From NCBI RefSeq assembly GCF_021266465.1, contig NZ_CP089848.1, positions 1,054,001 to 1,118,000 of the forward strand: DNA of 64,000 bases, given 5' to 3'. The notes beneath the pieces are model-generated. The model saw nothing but the letters and a program-made list of their open reading frames with translations. It had not been told where the DNA came from and searched no databases. Made by a program: the position numbers and the translations under genes. The first letter of the stretch is position 1. Each line of letters begins with the position of its first letter. Shown piece after piece: positions 1 through 8,618 of the stretch. This stretch comes from Paralcaligenes sp. KSB-10 (lineage in GTDB: Bacteria > Pseudomonadota > Gammaproteobacteria > Burkholderiales > Burkholderiaceae_B).

Positions 1-293
1 CCGATTCCGGCGTTATTCACCAGAAAGTCGAAATTCTCGCGCTGCCACTGCCGGCTTAGCTCATGCCGGACCTGCGCGGCAAAGGCGTCAAAGGTGGCAC
101 TGAGGCCGACATCCAGTTGCAGCGCCGCCGCACGCCGCCCCGCCTGCGTGATTTCCGCGACAAGGGCTTGCGCTTCGGCCAGATTGCTGTGATAGGTAAG
201 AATGACGTCGACGCCCTGGGCAGCCAGTTTCAAGGCGGTATTCTTGCCCAGGCCGCGGCTGGCGCCGGTTACAACTGCAATTTTGCTGCTCAT
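1..293 (-). CDS. SDR family oxidoreductase, N-terminal part (gene runs off the left edge)
   Basis: The reverse strand is open from an ATG at 291-293 to the window edge (97 codons). The product begins with the Rossmann cofactor motif VTGASRGLG and reaches the NNAG motif just before the edge, the standard first half of a classical short-chain dehydrogenase/reductase, which uses NAD(P)(H) in the cytoplasm. The catalytic Ser-Tyr-Lys half lies outside the window, so the substrate cannot be judged. It is transcribed divergently from the DMT transporter at 658. Confidence 0.85.
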   Translation of the reverse strand, partial: MSSKIAVVTGASRGLGKNTALKLAAQGVDVILTYHSNLAEAQALVAEITQAGRRAAALQLDVGLSATFDAFAAQVRHELSRQWQRENFDFLVNNAGI

Positions 294-657
294 ACTGTGA
301 CTCCTTGCGTGATGCATTGATCGAGCAATCGGCCTATTCCTCGACGTCGGGCAATATCGCCGCCAGGCCATGCCGGCTGCCATTACCGTCACAACACCGA
401 ATATGGAACATAGGACCGGTCTGAAACCCGGCTCGCTCCATCAAGGCGTCGTGTCAGCGCCCTTTCAGACGATTCTCGACCAGATCCGCAATTGAATATA
501 CAGGATCTCCCCGTCTGGAAGAAAGCCTCTTTCCAGGTTTGCCAACTGCCAATTTACATCTAAGATAAGCCCGAGCCATCCAGCGTATGATTACCAGCCT
601 TATTTCAAATAATTCATCCAGCCAGGTCCTCGCCCAGGCTGTCCGGGGGGTTTACTG
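294..657. other. Divergent intergenic region, no gene seen
   Basis: These 364 bases separate the divergent SDR gene and DMT transporter gene. I see no open frame with family resemblance, no strong hairpin and no clear dyad; it presumably holds the two promoters. A G-run at about 645-650 is a plausible ribosome binding site for the transporter start at 658. Confidence 0.5.
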
Positions 658-1644
658 ATGTCTCGAGCGGATTCCGGCCTGTTTGCTGCGCCGACTGCTT
701 CTTCCGACACGGCCCATGGCGCACGCGCGGCCGCGCGGCCCTTGGCGCAATTCCCGGGCTCCCGCCCCATCGCCGGAATCCTGGTGTTGATACTGTCCAC
801 CTGGGCTCTGTCGGGCCTCGATGCCAGCGGAAAATGGGTGATGGGCGCAGGGGTGCCGCTGCTTGTACTGTGCTGGGTGCGGTATGTCGTCCACCTGGCT
901 CTGGTGCTGGCACTCGTGCTGCCCTCGCGGGGCGCGCGGGCGCTGCGCAGCAAGCGCATGCGCGACCAGGCCCTGCGCGGCGCAATCATGCTGGCGGCGA
1001 CCTTGTCTTCTTTCATGACCTTGCGGCACCTGCCGCAGGCGGAAGCCACCGCCATCAATTTCCTGGCGCCGCTCATTATTCTTGCGCTTGCCCCGTGGAT
1101 TCTGCACGAGCCCGCGCGCCTGTCCCGCTGGGTCGCGGCGGGGGTCGGCTTTGCCGGAGTCCTGATCGTTATCCGGCCCGGCGCCGGCCTGGACCCCGTC
1201 GGAACGGTATTCGGGCTGATCACGGCATGCGTCTTTGCGGCGCAATATATCGTGACGCGCCGCCTGGCAAACGACGATCCATTCACCACACTGATCTGGA
1301 GCGGCGCCGTAGGCAGTGTCTGCCTGACCATCGCCCTGCCCTTCATCCTGCCGTCGGCGATGCCCATGCTCGCATCGCTTGGCCCCTTGCAATGGGCAAT
1401 ACTGATCTCGACCGGAGCCTGGGGTTGCCTCGGGCATTTGCTGCAGATCCAGGCCTATCGGCAGGCACCGGCTTCAATGCTGGCGCCGTTCCTCTATTTC
1501 CAGATTGCCAGTGCCAGCGCTTTGGGCTGGCTGATCTGGGGCCAGTTTCCCGACGCGCTGAGCTGGCTTGGCATCGCCATCATTTGCGCCAGCGGCATCA
1601 CCATCGGCATGGTCGAATGGCGATCGGCGCGCCGGCAGCAATAA
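658..1644 (+). CDS. DMT superfamily (EamA-type) inner-membrane transporter
   Basis: The 328-residue product is almost entirely hydrophobic after a polar 35-residue N-terminus, with roughly ten membrane segments in two halves, the layout of the drug/metabolite transporter superfamily with tandem EamA domains. The first half contains LDASGKW and RYVVHLALVL; the second repeats the pattern after about residue 185. Family members export amino acids, metabolites or drugs; the substrate cannot be read from sequence. A G-rich stretch before the ATG supports the start. It stands alone on this strand, divergent from the partial SDR gene. Confidence 0.85.
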   Translation: MSRADSGLFAAPTASSDTAHGARAAARPLAQFPGSRPIAGILVLILSTWALSGLDASGKWVMGAGVPLLVLCWVRYVVHLALVLALVLPSRGARALRSKRMRDQALRGAIMLAATLSSFMTLRHLPQAEATAINFLAPLIILALAPWILHEPARLSRWVAAGVGFAGVLIVIRPGAGLDPVGTVFGLITACVFAAQYIVTRRLANDDPFTTLIWSGAVGSVCLTIALPFILPSAMPMLASLGPLQWAILISTGAWGCLGHLLQIQAYRQAPASMLAPFLYFQIASASALGWLIWGQFPDALSWLGIAIICASGITIGMVEWRSARRQQ

Positions 1645-1668
1645 GCGAACCGCAATGCCCGCCCTGCC

Positions 1669-1848
1669 TCAATCCCGCGCCATTCTTTGCGATTCGGCCA
1701 GCCGGCCAATCTCCGACGCCAGCGACAATAGCGGCTCGTTCAAGCTGGCGATGGCCTTGTCAAAAGGCTCATCAGAGAGCGATTCGATGTCGATTTTCCA
1801 GTCATATGCCTTGCGATAAACCTGCGGAATAGGCCGATGGATTACAGA
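1669..1848 (-). pseudogene. Possible 3-prime remnant of a broken gene
   Basis: On the reverse strand a frame of 59 codons ends at TGA 1669-1671 and is bounded upstream by TAA 1849-1851, with no usable start near its beginning. The reading is protein-like (an acidic helix-rich stretch ending SEIGRLAESQRM) and the codon choice looks coding, unlike the overlapping forward frames. I do not recognise the family; it could be the C-terminus of a lost regulator that controlled the operon starting at 1937. Weak evidence only. Confidence 0.3.
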
Positions 1849-1853
1849 TTATA

Positions 1854-1874
1854 TATTTCCACTTGATGGAAATA
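1854..1874. promoter_or_regulatory. Perfect dyad TATTTCCA-N5-TGGAAATA, probable operator
   Basis: Two perfect 8-base arms flank a 5-base spacer, 62 bases before the Bug receptor ATG at 1937. The TTTCCA/TGGAAA half-sites resemble those described for IclR-type regulators, though in the E. coli IclR box the half-sites are in the opposite order. No intact regulator gene adjoins it, so the assignment to IclR is inference. Confidence 0.5.
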
Positions 1875-1936
1875 GCCTAGTGCCTGTGCTCACCAGGCTG
1901 CGTACACTGATCGACTCTACATGGAGAGACAGCACA

Positions 1937-2932
1937 ATGAAGCAAACCGATTTCCAGCGACGCCAGTTCCTGCTTGGAGCCGCAGCCGTGATGACCGCTC
2001 CGCTTTTGCCAGGCATGGCAAAGGCAGCATCCGATAATTTTCCCGACCGGCCTGTAAAAATAATCGTGCCGTTCTCGCCCGGGGGGCCGACCGACCTCAT
2101 GGCCAGAACCATAGGCAAGCCGCTGAGCGAAGATCTGAAGCAAGCCGTGATCGTCTACAACAAGCCGGGCGGCGGCGGCGCAATCGCGCTGGGCGAAGTC
2201 CGCAACGCCGCGGCCGATGGCTATACGCTGGCCTTCCCTTCCATCCAGGCGGTCACCAACCCAGCGCTACGATCCGACTTCCCCTTCGATATGGAGCATG
2301 ATTTCACCGGCGTCACTGTGGTGGGTTACATCGCGCACATACTGGTAGTCAAGGCCGATTTCCCCGCCAAGACTCTCAAGGAATTCGTCGCCATGGCAAA
2401 GGCCAAGCCCGAGGCCTATTCATACGGTTCGTCGGGCAACGGTTCTTCCGGCAATCTGGCGATGGAAATGTTCAAGGACCGCGCCGGCATAACAGTGACA
2501 CACGTCCCCTACCGCGGCTCGGGGCCTGCCGTGCAGGACATGCTGGCGGGGCAGATCCAGATCATGTTCCTGGATACGACCACGGCCATACCCTTGCTGC
2601 AATCGAAGAAACTCAGGGCGCTGGCCATCGCGCCCGCCAAACGCGTGTCTGTCTTGCCGGACGTGCCCACGATCGCGGAACAGGGCTATCCGGGTTTCGA
2701 CATCCACGCCTGGTATGGCCTTCTGGCGCGTGCGGGAACTCCGCAATCCATCATCCAGAAAATCTATCGCAGTACGAAAAAATCCTTGCAAGACCCCAAC
2801 GTCGTAAAAACTTTCCATTCCCTGGGAATCGAACCAGGCGGAAATACGCCCGCCGAGTTCAACCAGCTCATCAAGGAAGACCTGGTCGCATGGAAAGGCA
2901 TCGTTAAAAAGCTGAATCTGAAAATCGAATAG
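1937..2932 (+). CDS. Bug/TctC-family periplasmic solute-binding receptor
   Basis: The product (331 residues) starts with a twin-arginine-like leader (RRQFLLG near residues 8-14, hydrophobic stretch, cleavage near AKA) followed by the family hallmark FPDRPVKIIVPFSPGG and the later NKPGGGGAIALGEV loop. Bug proteins are extracytoplasmic receptors of tripartite tricarboxylate transporters and usually bind carboxylates. The ATG at 1937 is chosen over one at 1880 because it places the leader at the N-terminus and follows GGAGAGAC. First gene of an operon reaching 7791. No TctA or TctB membrane partner is encoded nearby, so it is an orphan receptor. Confidence 0.93.
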   Translation: MKQTDFQRRQFLLGAAAVMTAPLLPGMAKAASDNFPDRPVKIIVPFSPGGPTDLMARTIGKPLSEDLKQAVIVYNKPGGGGAIALGEVRNAAADGYTLAFPSIQAVTNPALRSDFPFDMEHDFTGVTVVGYIAHILVVKADFPAKTLKEFVAMAKAKPEAYSYGSSGNGSSGNLAMEMFKDRAGITVTHVPYRGSGPAVQDMLAGQIQIMFLDTTTAIPLLQSKKLRALAIAPAKRVSVLPDVPTIAEQGYPGFDIHAWYGLLARAGTPQSIIQKIYRSTKKSLQDPNVVKTFHSLGIEPGGNTPAEFNQLIKEDLVAWKGIVKKLNLKIE

Positions 2933-2941
2933 GCGCCCGTC

Positions 2942-3889
2942 ATGCACATAGTTATTCCCGACGACTACCAGGACTGCGTACGCACGCTTGACTGCTTTGC
3001 CAAACTCGCGCAACACCGCGTAACGGTGTTCAACGATTCGAGCAAGAACATCGACGTCCTGGCCGAACGTTTTCAGGATGCCGAAGCCATTGTGCTGACA
3101 CGCGAACGCACCGCGCTGACAGCGGCGCTTCTGGAACGCCTGCCCAGCTTGAAACTGATCAGCCAGATCGGCAAAGTCGCCCAGCACATAGACCTCGATG
3201 CCTGCCGCCGGCTGGGCATTGCCGTCGCACAAGGCTCGGGATCGGGTGCGGCCACAGCCGAACTCACTTGGGCGCTGATACTGGCCAGCCGCCGCAATCT
3301 GGTGGCGGAAGCCAATCGGGTCAAGCAGGGGCTGTGGCAGGCGAGCCTGGGGCAACAATTAGGGGGACAGCGGCTCGGCATATGGAGCTACGGTCGAATC
3401 GGCAAGCAGATTGCCCAGTACGGCAAGGTGTTCGGAATGAGTGTATGGGTCTGGGGTGGGCTGGAATCGACGGCAAGGGCCCGGGAAGACGGCATCGATG
3501 TCGCCGAATCGCGCGATAAATTTTTTGCCGAAAGCGATGTACTCAGCCTGCACATAAGGCTTTCGGAACAAACCCGCGGCATCGTCACGCTGTCGGACTT
3601 GAAAAAGATGAAACCCTCTGCGCTGGTGGCCAACACCAGCCGCGCCGAGCTGATTGAAACCGGTGCGCTCGAGGCGGCGCTGAAAATCGGCACACCCGGG
3701 TTCGCCGCCGTCGATGTCTATGACGACGAACCTTTGGCCGGCCCAGGCCATCCCTTGGTCCAGTTGCCCAATGCCTTGTGCACGCCGCATCTGGGCTATG
3801 TTGAACGTGACAACTACGAGAACTACTTCGGCACCGCTTTCGACAATATCAATAATTTTGCCGCCGGCAACGCCACCAATCTGGTTTGA
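2942..3889 (+). CDS. D-isomer-specific 2-hydroxyacid dehydrogenase family protein
   Basis: The 315-residue product has the NAD-binding domain and catalytic residues of D-2-hydroxyacid dehydrogenases (phosphoglycerate dehydrogenase-like): Arg234 in NTSR, Glu263 in DDEP and His283 in TPHLGY. The nucleotide-binding loop reads SYGRIG (149-154), so the first Gly of GxGxxG is Ser, a mild departure. The enzyme would interconvert a 2-oxoacid and a D-2-hydroxyacid with NAD(P)H. It starts 9 bases after the upstream Bug gene and is followed by a second Bug receptor 17 bases later, suggesting a hydroxyacid or oxoacid substrate for the operon. Confidence 0.9.
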   Translation: MHIVIPDDYQDCVRTLDCFAKLAQHRVTVFNDSSKNIDVLAERFQDAEAIVLTRERTALTAALLERLPSLKLISQIGKVAQHIDLDACRRLGIAVAQGSGSGAATAELTWALILASRRNLVAEANRVKQGLWQASLGQQLGGQRLGIWSYGRIGKQIAQYGKVFGMSVWVWGGLESTARAREDGIDVAESRDKFFAESDVLSLHIRLSEQTRGIVTLSDLKKMKPSALVANTSRAELIETGALEAALKIGTPGFAAVDVYDDEPLAGPGHPLVQLPNALCTPHLGYVERDNYENYFGTAFDNINNFAAGNATNLV

Positions 3890-3906
3890 AAACCAAGGAG
3901 ACTTCA

Positions 3907-4875
3907 ATGCATTGCAAAACCCTGATCCTGGCCAGCGCCCTGTGCCTGACCGCCTTGTCCACCAGTCCCGCGAACGCTGCATTCCCCGACAGGCCGATCG
4001 ACATCGTGGTGCCCTTCTCGCCAGGCGGGGGTACCGACCAGATATCCCGCACCATTGCCGACGGCATGTCCAAGTCATTGCACCAAACCGTTCTGGTCCT
4101 GAACAAACCCGGAGCCGGCACCATCATAGGAACGGGCTTCGTTGCAAAAAGCAAACCCGACGGCTACACCCTGGTCATGGCCACGTTCGCCCACGCGGTG
4201 AACCCCAGCCTGTATAAAAACATCCCCTACTCGACCGACAAGGACTTCACCCCCGTAGCCCTGATCGGCACCTCACCCAATGTGCTGGTGGTCAACAGCC
4301 ACAGCCCTTACAAGAGCGTCAAGGACATTATCGACTATGCCAAGGCCAACCCCGGCAAGCTGACCTTCGGCTCTTACGGTACAGGCACCTCCGCCCATCT
4401 GGCGGCAGCCCTGTTCGAGAACCTCGCCAAAATCAAGATGACGCATGTGCCCTACAAAGGCAGCAGCCCGGCCATCACGGATCTGCTCAGCGGGCAGATC
4501 AATATGGTGTTCAGCACGGCGGCCAGTGTGGCGCAGTATGTCAACAGCGGGCAATTAAGGGCCATAGCCGTCACGTCGAAAAAGCGCTCTTTCGCCTTCC
4601 CCAAGGTACCCACCATTGCCGAATCAGGCCTGCCAGCCTATGAAGCGGAAAGCTGGTACGGCCTGCTGGCGCCAGCCGGAACGCCCCCCGACGTCATACA
4701 GAAATTGAATGCGGCGGCCCAACAGGCCATCAAATCAAAAGCCTTCCAGCAACGGATCGAACAAGAAGGCCTGAATGCCCATACTGGACAGCCCCAGGAC
4801 CTGCAGGCATATATTTCAAGAGAAGAAAAGCTCTGGCACAAAGTTGTGCAAGACGCACACATTACTCTCGACTAA
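3907..4875 (+). CDS. Bug/TctC-family periplasmic solute-binding receptor
   Basis: The 322-residue product carries a Sec signal peptide (hydrophobic core followed by ANA) and then FPDRPIDIVVPFSPGGGTD, the signature start of mature Bug receptors. The start at 3907 follows AAGGAG with 7-base spacing; an in-frame ATG at 3886 would place charged residues before the signal peptide and lies inside the preceding gene. It is the second Bug receptor of the same operon, so two related carboxylates, or a backup receptor, may be handled. No transporter membrane subunit is present in the window. Confidence 0.93.
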   Translation: MHCKTLILASALCLTALSTSPANAAFPDRPIDIVVPFSPGGGTDQISRTIADGMSKSLHQTVLVLNKPGAGTIIGTGFVAKSKPDGYTLVMATFAHAVNPSLYKNIPYSTDKDFTPVALIGTSPNVLVVNSHSPYKSVKDIIDYAKANPGKLTFGSYGTGTSAHLAAALFENLAKIKMTHVPYKGSSPAITDLLSGQINMVFSTAASVAQYVNSGQLRAIAVTSKKRSFAFPKVPTIAESGLPAYEAESWYGLLAPAGTPPDVIQKLNAAAQQAIKSKAFQQRIEQEGLNAHTGQPQDLQAYISREEKLWHKVVQDAHITLD

Positions 4876-4903
4876 CACACTTACTACCTCGTAAACCCAT
4901 TAC

Positions 4904-5698
4904 ATGACTACTCCACACACTATCCGGCTGGACATCGAAAACGATATCGCGGTCATAACGCTGGCCCGACCGGAAAAACGCAACGCGCTCAACGACAGCA
5001 TGCGGGAAGACTTGTTGACAGCGCTGCGCCAGGCCGCTTACGACACGTCCGTCAAAGCCCTGATCATTACCGGGAGCGGCCAGGCGTTTTGCGCTGGGGG
5101 CGATATCTCCGCCATGCAGGAACGAGCCGGAGCGCCCGCCGGGGAAATCGCGTTCAATGGCTGGAGCCGGCAGCAGAAAACCCACCAGGCCATTGCATTC
5201 CTCCATGCATTCCCCAAGCCGGTCATCGCGGCTGTCAATGGGGCAGCCACCGGACTGGGAGCGGACCTGGCCCTGAGCTGCGACTTTATCGTGGCCAGCG
5301 ACGAGGCCACTTTTGCCTGGAGCTATGTGCTCAGAGGTTTGATACCCGATGGCGGCGGCATGTATTTCCTTCCTCGGCGGGTCGGCCTGAGTAAAGCTAA
5401 ACAGCTTATCTTTTCGGGCAAGACCATTACCGCACAAGAAGCCGAACGAATCGGCGTCGCCGACCTGCTGGCGCCGGCGGAAACCCTGCTGGCCGAGGCC
5501 AGGAACCTGGCGCGCGAATTCACCGGCGGCTCCTCCGCCGCCATCGCGCTGGGCAAATCGATATTGAACAAGAGCTTCGAACTCGACGCCGAAACGATTT
5601 TCGCTCAGGGTAGCCAGGCCCAGGCCATCTGCTACACCACCGGCGAACACCAGCAGTCAATCGCTGCTTTTCTGAACAAAACCCAGCGGGGCCGCTAG
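4904..5698 (+). CDS. Enoyl-CoA hydratase/isomerase (crotonase) family protein
   Basis: The 264-residue product has both oxyanion-hole segments of the crotonase fold, CAGGDISAMQ near residue 65 and NGAATGLGADLALSCDF near residue 110, and the GLIPDGGGMYFLPRRVG segment where catalytic acids normally sit. Such enzymes hydrate or isomerise acyl-CoA thioesters. It lies between a Bug receptor and an acyl-CoA synthetase that starts 2 bases after its stop, so it probably acts on the CoA ester made by that enzyme. The exact reaction cannot be named. Confidence 0.92.
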   Translation: MTTPHTIRLDIENDIAVITLARPEKRNALNDSMREDLLTALRQAAYDTSVKALIITGSGQAFCAGGDISAMQERAGAPAGEIAFNGWSRQQKTHQAIAFLHAFPKPVIAAVNGAATGLGADLALSCDFIVASDEATFAWSYVLRGLIPDGGGMYFLPRRVGLSKAKQLIFSGKTITAQEAERIGVADLLAPAETLLAEARNLAREFTGGSSAAIALGKSILNKSFELDAETIFAQGSQAQAICYTTGEHQQSIAAFLNKTQRGR

Positions 5699-5700
5699 CC

Positions 5701-7791
5701 ATGGAAGCCATCAATCGTTTATGGAAGCCGCGCAGCATTGCGGTGATCGGCGCCTCGTCGGACGTGACGAAAACATCCGGAAAACCCCTGGCCTATCTGA
5801 AGAAACATGATTTCAAGGGCCAGATTTACCCTGTGAATCCAAGCGCGCGCGAGATTGCAGGCTTGCCTTGCTACCCGGATATCGCCTCGCTTCCCGAAGC
5901 GCCCGATGTGGCTATCGTCATGCTGAGCGCCGAAAAAGCCATACCCGCCGTACGCGCCCTGGCCGCCATCGGCACCGCAACGGCTATCGTACTGGCCAGC
6001 GGCTATGCCGAGCTTGGCGAAGAAGGCGCGAGACGGCAGGAAGAGCTGAAAAAAGCGGCCGGCTCCATGCGACTGCTCGGACCCAACACCATCGGGCTGG
6101 TCAATCTGACCGATAACATTCCACTGTCCGCCAGCGGCGCGCTGGAGGTCGACTCTTTGCCCAAGGGAAATATTGCACTCGTGTCCCAGAGCGGCGGTAT
6201 CCTGGGCTCGCTGCTGTCGCGCGCCGCGACGCAGGGCATAGGGTTTTCGAAACTGGTCTCCACCAGCAATGAAGCCGATCTTGATCTGGCCGACTTCACC
6301 GATGCCCTGATCGACGACGAAGCCACAACGGTTATCGCCCTGTACATGGAAAGCCTGCGCAATCCGGATAAATTCCGCAAAATAGCAAAAAGGGCCCGCA
6401 GTGCCGGAAAACCCATAGTCGTCTTCAAGGTAGGAAGATCCGAATCCGGAGCGCGCTCCGCCGTCTCGCATACCGGCGCCATGGCAGGCTCCGACAGGAT
6501 GTACGACGCGCTCTTCAAAGAAGCCGGCGTCATACGCGTTCAGGAATTCGCCGATCTGCTGAGCGTACCGCTGGGCTTATCGATTGGGCGCCCGCTCAAG
6601 GGCAACCGGATTGCCATACTGACATCCACCGGTGGAGCGGGCACGCTTGTCGCCGATAGCCTGGGCCTGGCCGGTTTCGACACTCCAGTGCCCGACGAGG
6701 CCACGGCGGAAAAACTGAGAAGCATCCAGAACGGCCAGCAAGCGGCACTGGATCGCAACCCTATCGACGTGACGCTGGCCGGGCTGGATCCGAAGCTGCT
6801 GCGCGGCGCCATCAGCACCCTCATGCTCAGCGACTCGTACGATGCCATCGTAGCGATCGTGGGATCTTCGGCCCTGGCCATGCCTACACTGGTTTCAAGC
6901 GCGATCGAGGACTGCCTGAGCCTGAACGGCAAACCGGTGTTCACCTATATCAGCCCCCATGCGCCGCATATCGCAGCCCAATTGAACCGGCTGGGCATTC
7001 CGGCATTTACGGCGCCCGAAACATGCGCATCGGTCTTCAAGGCTATGCTGGCCGCCAGCCAGGCGGCGCCCGAATATGAACCGACGCCCTCCACTACCCG
7101 CCAGCAGGAAAACATTCCGTCCGGCCCTTTGAATGAAACACAATCCAAGCAACTGTTTGCACGATTCGGCATTCCCGTTACCCGTGAAATCACTGTCGCC
7201 AATCCACAGGAGGCCGAACACGCCGCAAAAATTTTCGCCGGGCCGGTTGCCCTGAAGATGCTTTCCGATCAACTCACGCATAAAAGCGATGTAGGCGGTG
7301 TGATGCTCAATCTTCGGGCGGACACTATCGCTGAAGGCCTGCTCAAGATGCAAGACACGGTGCGCGACAAGACAGGCGATACACCGCAATCGTTTCTGGT
7401 GCAGGAAATGGCTGGAAACGGCGAGGAGCTGATTCTGGGGCTGGCCCGCGATCCCCTGGGCTGCGCCATACTGCTGGGCACGGGAGGCACAGCTGCCGAG
7501 CTGTTCAACGACACGGTGCTTGTAATGCAACCCCCAGACCGGGCCCTTACCAGGGTGGAGGCGGATTCCATGATACGAACGCTGAAGTCATGGCCGCTGC
7601 TGAACGGCTACCGAGGAAAGCCGCTGCGGGATACCGAAGCCCTGGTTTCGGCCATTGTCGGTTTCTCGGAAATGGTTCATTGCCTGGGGCCGCGCTTGCT
7701 GGAGGCCGAGATCAATCCGATTTTTGTGAAAGACCAAGGCCATGGGGTGCTGGCGGCGGATGGGGTTGTGGTTCTTGCGAAGGGCACTTAA
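5701..7791 (+). CDS. NDP-forming acyl-CoA synthetase (fused alpha and beta domains)
   Basis: The 696-residue protein joins an N-terminal CoA-binding Rossmann domain (RSIAVIGASSD at 11-21), succinyl-CoA-synthetase-like middle domains with the phospho-histidine motif SHTGAMAGSD (His257), and a C-terminal ATP-grasp domain (VALKMLSDQLTHKSDVGGV onward). This is the layout of acetate-CoA ligase (ADP-forming) family enzymes, which couple CoA thioester formation or cleavage to nucleotide phosphorylation. As last gene of the Bug-dehydrogenase-Bug-hydratase operon it most likely activates the imported carboxylate. It is a full-length alpha-beta fusion with no visible damage. Confidence 0.92.
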   Translation: MEAINRLWKPRSIAVIGASSDVTKTSGKPLAYLKKHDFKGQIYPVNPSAREIAGLPCYPDIASLPEAPDVAIVMLSAEKAIPAVRALAAIGTATAIVLASGYAELGEEGARRQEELKKAAGSMRLLGPNTIGLVNLTDNIPLSASGALEVDSLPKGNIALVSQSGGILGSLLSRAATQGIGFSKLVSTSNEADLDLADFTDALIDDEATTVIALYMESLRNPDKFRKIAKRARSAGKPIVVFKVGRSESGARSAVSHTGAMAGSDRMYDALFKEAGVIRVQEFADLLSVPLGLSIGRPLKGNRIAILTSTGGAGTLVADSLGLAGFDTPVPDEATAEKLRSIQNGQQAALDRNPIDVTLAGLDPKLLRGAISTLMLSDSYDAIVAIVGSSALAMPTLVSSAIEDCLSLNGKPVFTYISPHAPHIAAQLNRLGIPAFTAPETCASVFKAMLAASQAAPEYEPTPSTTRQQENIPSGPLNETQSKQLFARFGIPVTREITVANPQEAEHAAKIFAGPVALKMLSDQLTHKSDVGGVMLNLRADTIAEGLLKMQDTVRDKTGDTPQSFLVQEMAGNGEELILGLARDPLGCAILLGTGGTAAELFNDTVLVMQPPDRALTRVEADSMIRTLKSWPLLNGYRGKPLRDTEALVSAIVGFSEMVHCLGPRLLEAEINPIFVKDQGHGVLAADGVVVLAKGT

Positions 7792-7954
7792 AAATAAAGC
7801 CTGGCTAACGCATTTTTGGTTCAGGTGTTTTGGTTCAGATGTTTACGGGGGTGGACGCGTTTCCGTGACTTTTGTTTTGAGCTGCCTGTACTGGCTGGGG
7901 CGATGGTTTTGGACGGTGCGTTGCTGTGTAGGTGGCGGTTAATTCTATAAAGAC

Positions 7955-8179
7955 GCCGCAGGGTGGGCGGTGCTGTGTAGTCCGGCACGTCCAGCGGTCG
8001 GCTAGCTGCGCTATCCGACTGCCCGGGTCTGCCTCGTCCAGGCGGGCGTCGGGCCAACTCGCAGTGCCTCGCATGCGAGGCACTGCTCAGACAGGGCCCG
8101 CCGAAAGCCCCCGCCTTCCCTTCGTCAGCACCCGGCGCTGGACTACCGCCGGACTACACAGCACCGCCCACCCTGCGGC
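7955..8179. repeat. Nested palindromic repeat element, copy 1
   Basis: A perfect 31-base inverted repeat (7955-7985 against 8149-8179) encloses a second, imperfect layer and a central 20-base perfect palindrome GTGCCTCGCA/TGCGAGGCAC near 8065-8084. The core shares TCGGCGGGC, CTGTCTGAGC, GCGAGTT and CCCGACGCCCGCC blocks with copy 2, in the opposite orientation, although the outer arms differ. The left flank TATAAAGACGCCG matches the end of copy 3 near 48578. No transposase is encoded. Confidence 0.85.
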
Positions 8180-8268
8180 TTGCGTTGAGGAAATGCATCG
8201 AGGTATATGTTGGGGAAGCCGCGTTGAGCCAATCACAGGCTACATTGAAGCGGTGGATGCTTTTAGTA

Positions 8269-8300
8269 CATCCAGTCGTCAATCCATCGAGTCGTCAATC
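8269..8300. repeat. Tandem duplication of a 16-base unit
   Basis: CATCCAGTCGTCAATC (8269-8284) is followed immediately by CATCGAGTCGTCAATC (8285-8300), identical at 15 of 16 positions. It lies between two palindromic elements. Two units with no spacer do not make a CRISPR array. Confidence 0.8.
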
Positions 8301-8333
8301 GAGGTAGATGTGGCCACGTGATGGAGGCATGAG

Positions 8334-8395
8334 TGCAGGCACGTTAACGGTTCTATGGGTGCAGGCCCGTTAACTATCGGTGCAAGCACGTTGAT
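8334..8395. repeat. Three imperfect direct repeats of TGCAGGCACGTTAAC
   Basis: Units begin at 8334 (TGCAGGCACGTTAAC), 8360 (TGCAGGCCCGTTAAC) and 8381 (TGCAAGCACGTTGAT), spaced 26 and 21 bases apart, so phase is roughly two helical turns. They could be iterated protein-binding sites or decayed tandem DNA; nothing else indicates an origin. Confidence 0.65.
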
Positions 8396-8416
8396 TCCAG
8401 GCATGCCATTACGCGA

Positions 8417-8618
8417 GCCGTCTATCGGGGCTTGGGGTCAGGACCGGCGTAAGGCGTGCGCCGGATTTAGCTCGGCAAGGCGGGGGTAGTCGGCGGGCGC
8501 TGTCTGAGCGTCGCCCCGCTCTGCGGGGCGACGCGAGTTCGCCCGACGCCCGCCTTGACGTGCTAAATCCGGATGAAGCACGCCGTGCCGGGCCTGACCC
8601 CAAGCCCCGATAGACGGC
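8417..8618. repeat. Nested palindromic repeat element, copy 2
   Basis: A perfect 26-base inverted repeat (8417-8442 against 8593-8618) forms the outer stem. Inside are a second inverted layer (CCGGATTTAGC against GCTAAATCCGG, partly interrupted) and a central hairpin GCGTCGCCCCGC/GCGGGGCGACGC. The right arm plus its flank (8593-8631) reappears inverted at 48510-48548. The core blocks match copy 1. It is non-coding and would form a very long hairpin if transcribed. Confidence 0.85.

Noticed and set aside
7932-8321. 129-residue forward frame through palindrome copy 1
   Set aside because: Its sequence is dictated by the inverted repeat; the opposite strand gives equally long frames, so openness is a by-product of GC-rich palindromic DNA.
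8269-8395. CRISPR array
   Set aside because: Units are adjacent or too few, spacers are absent or of unequal length, and no cas gene is in the window.
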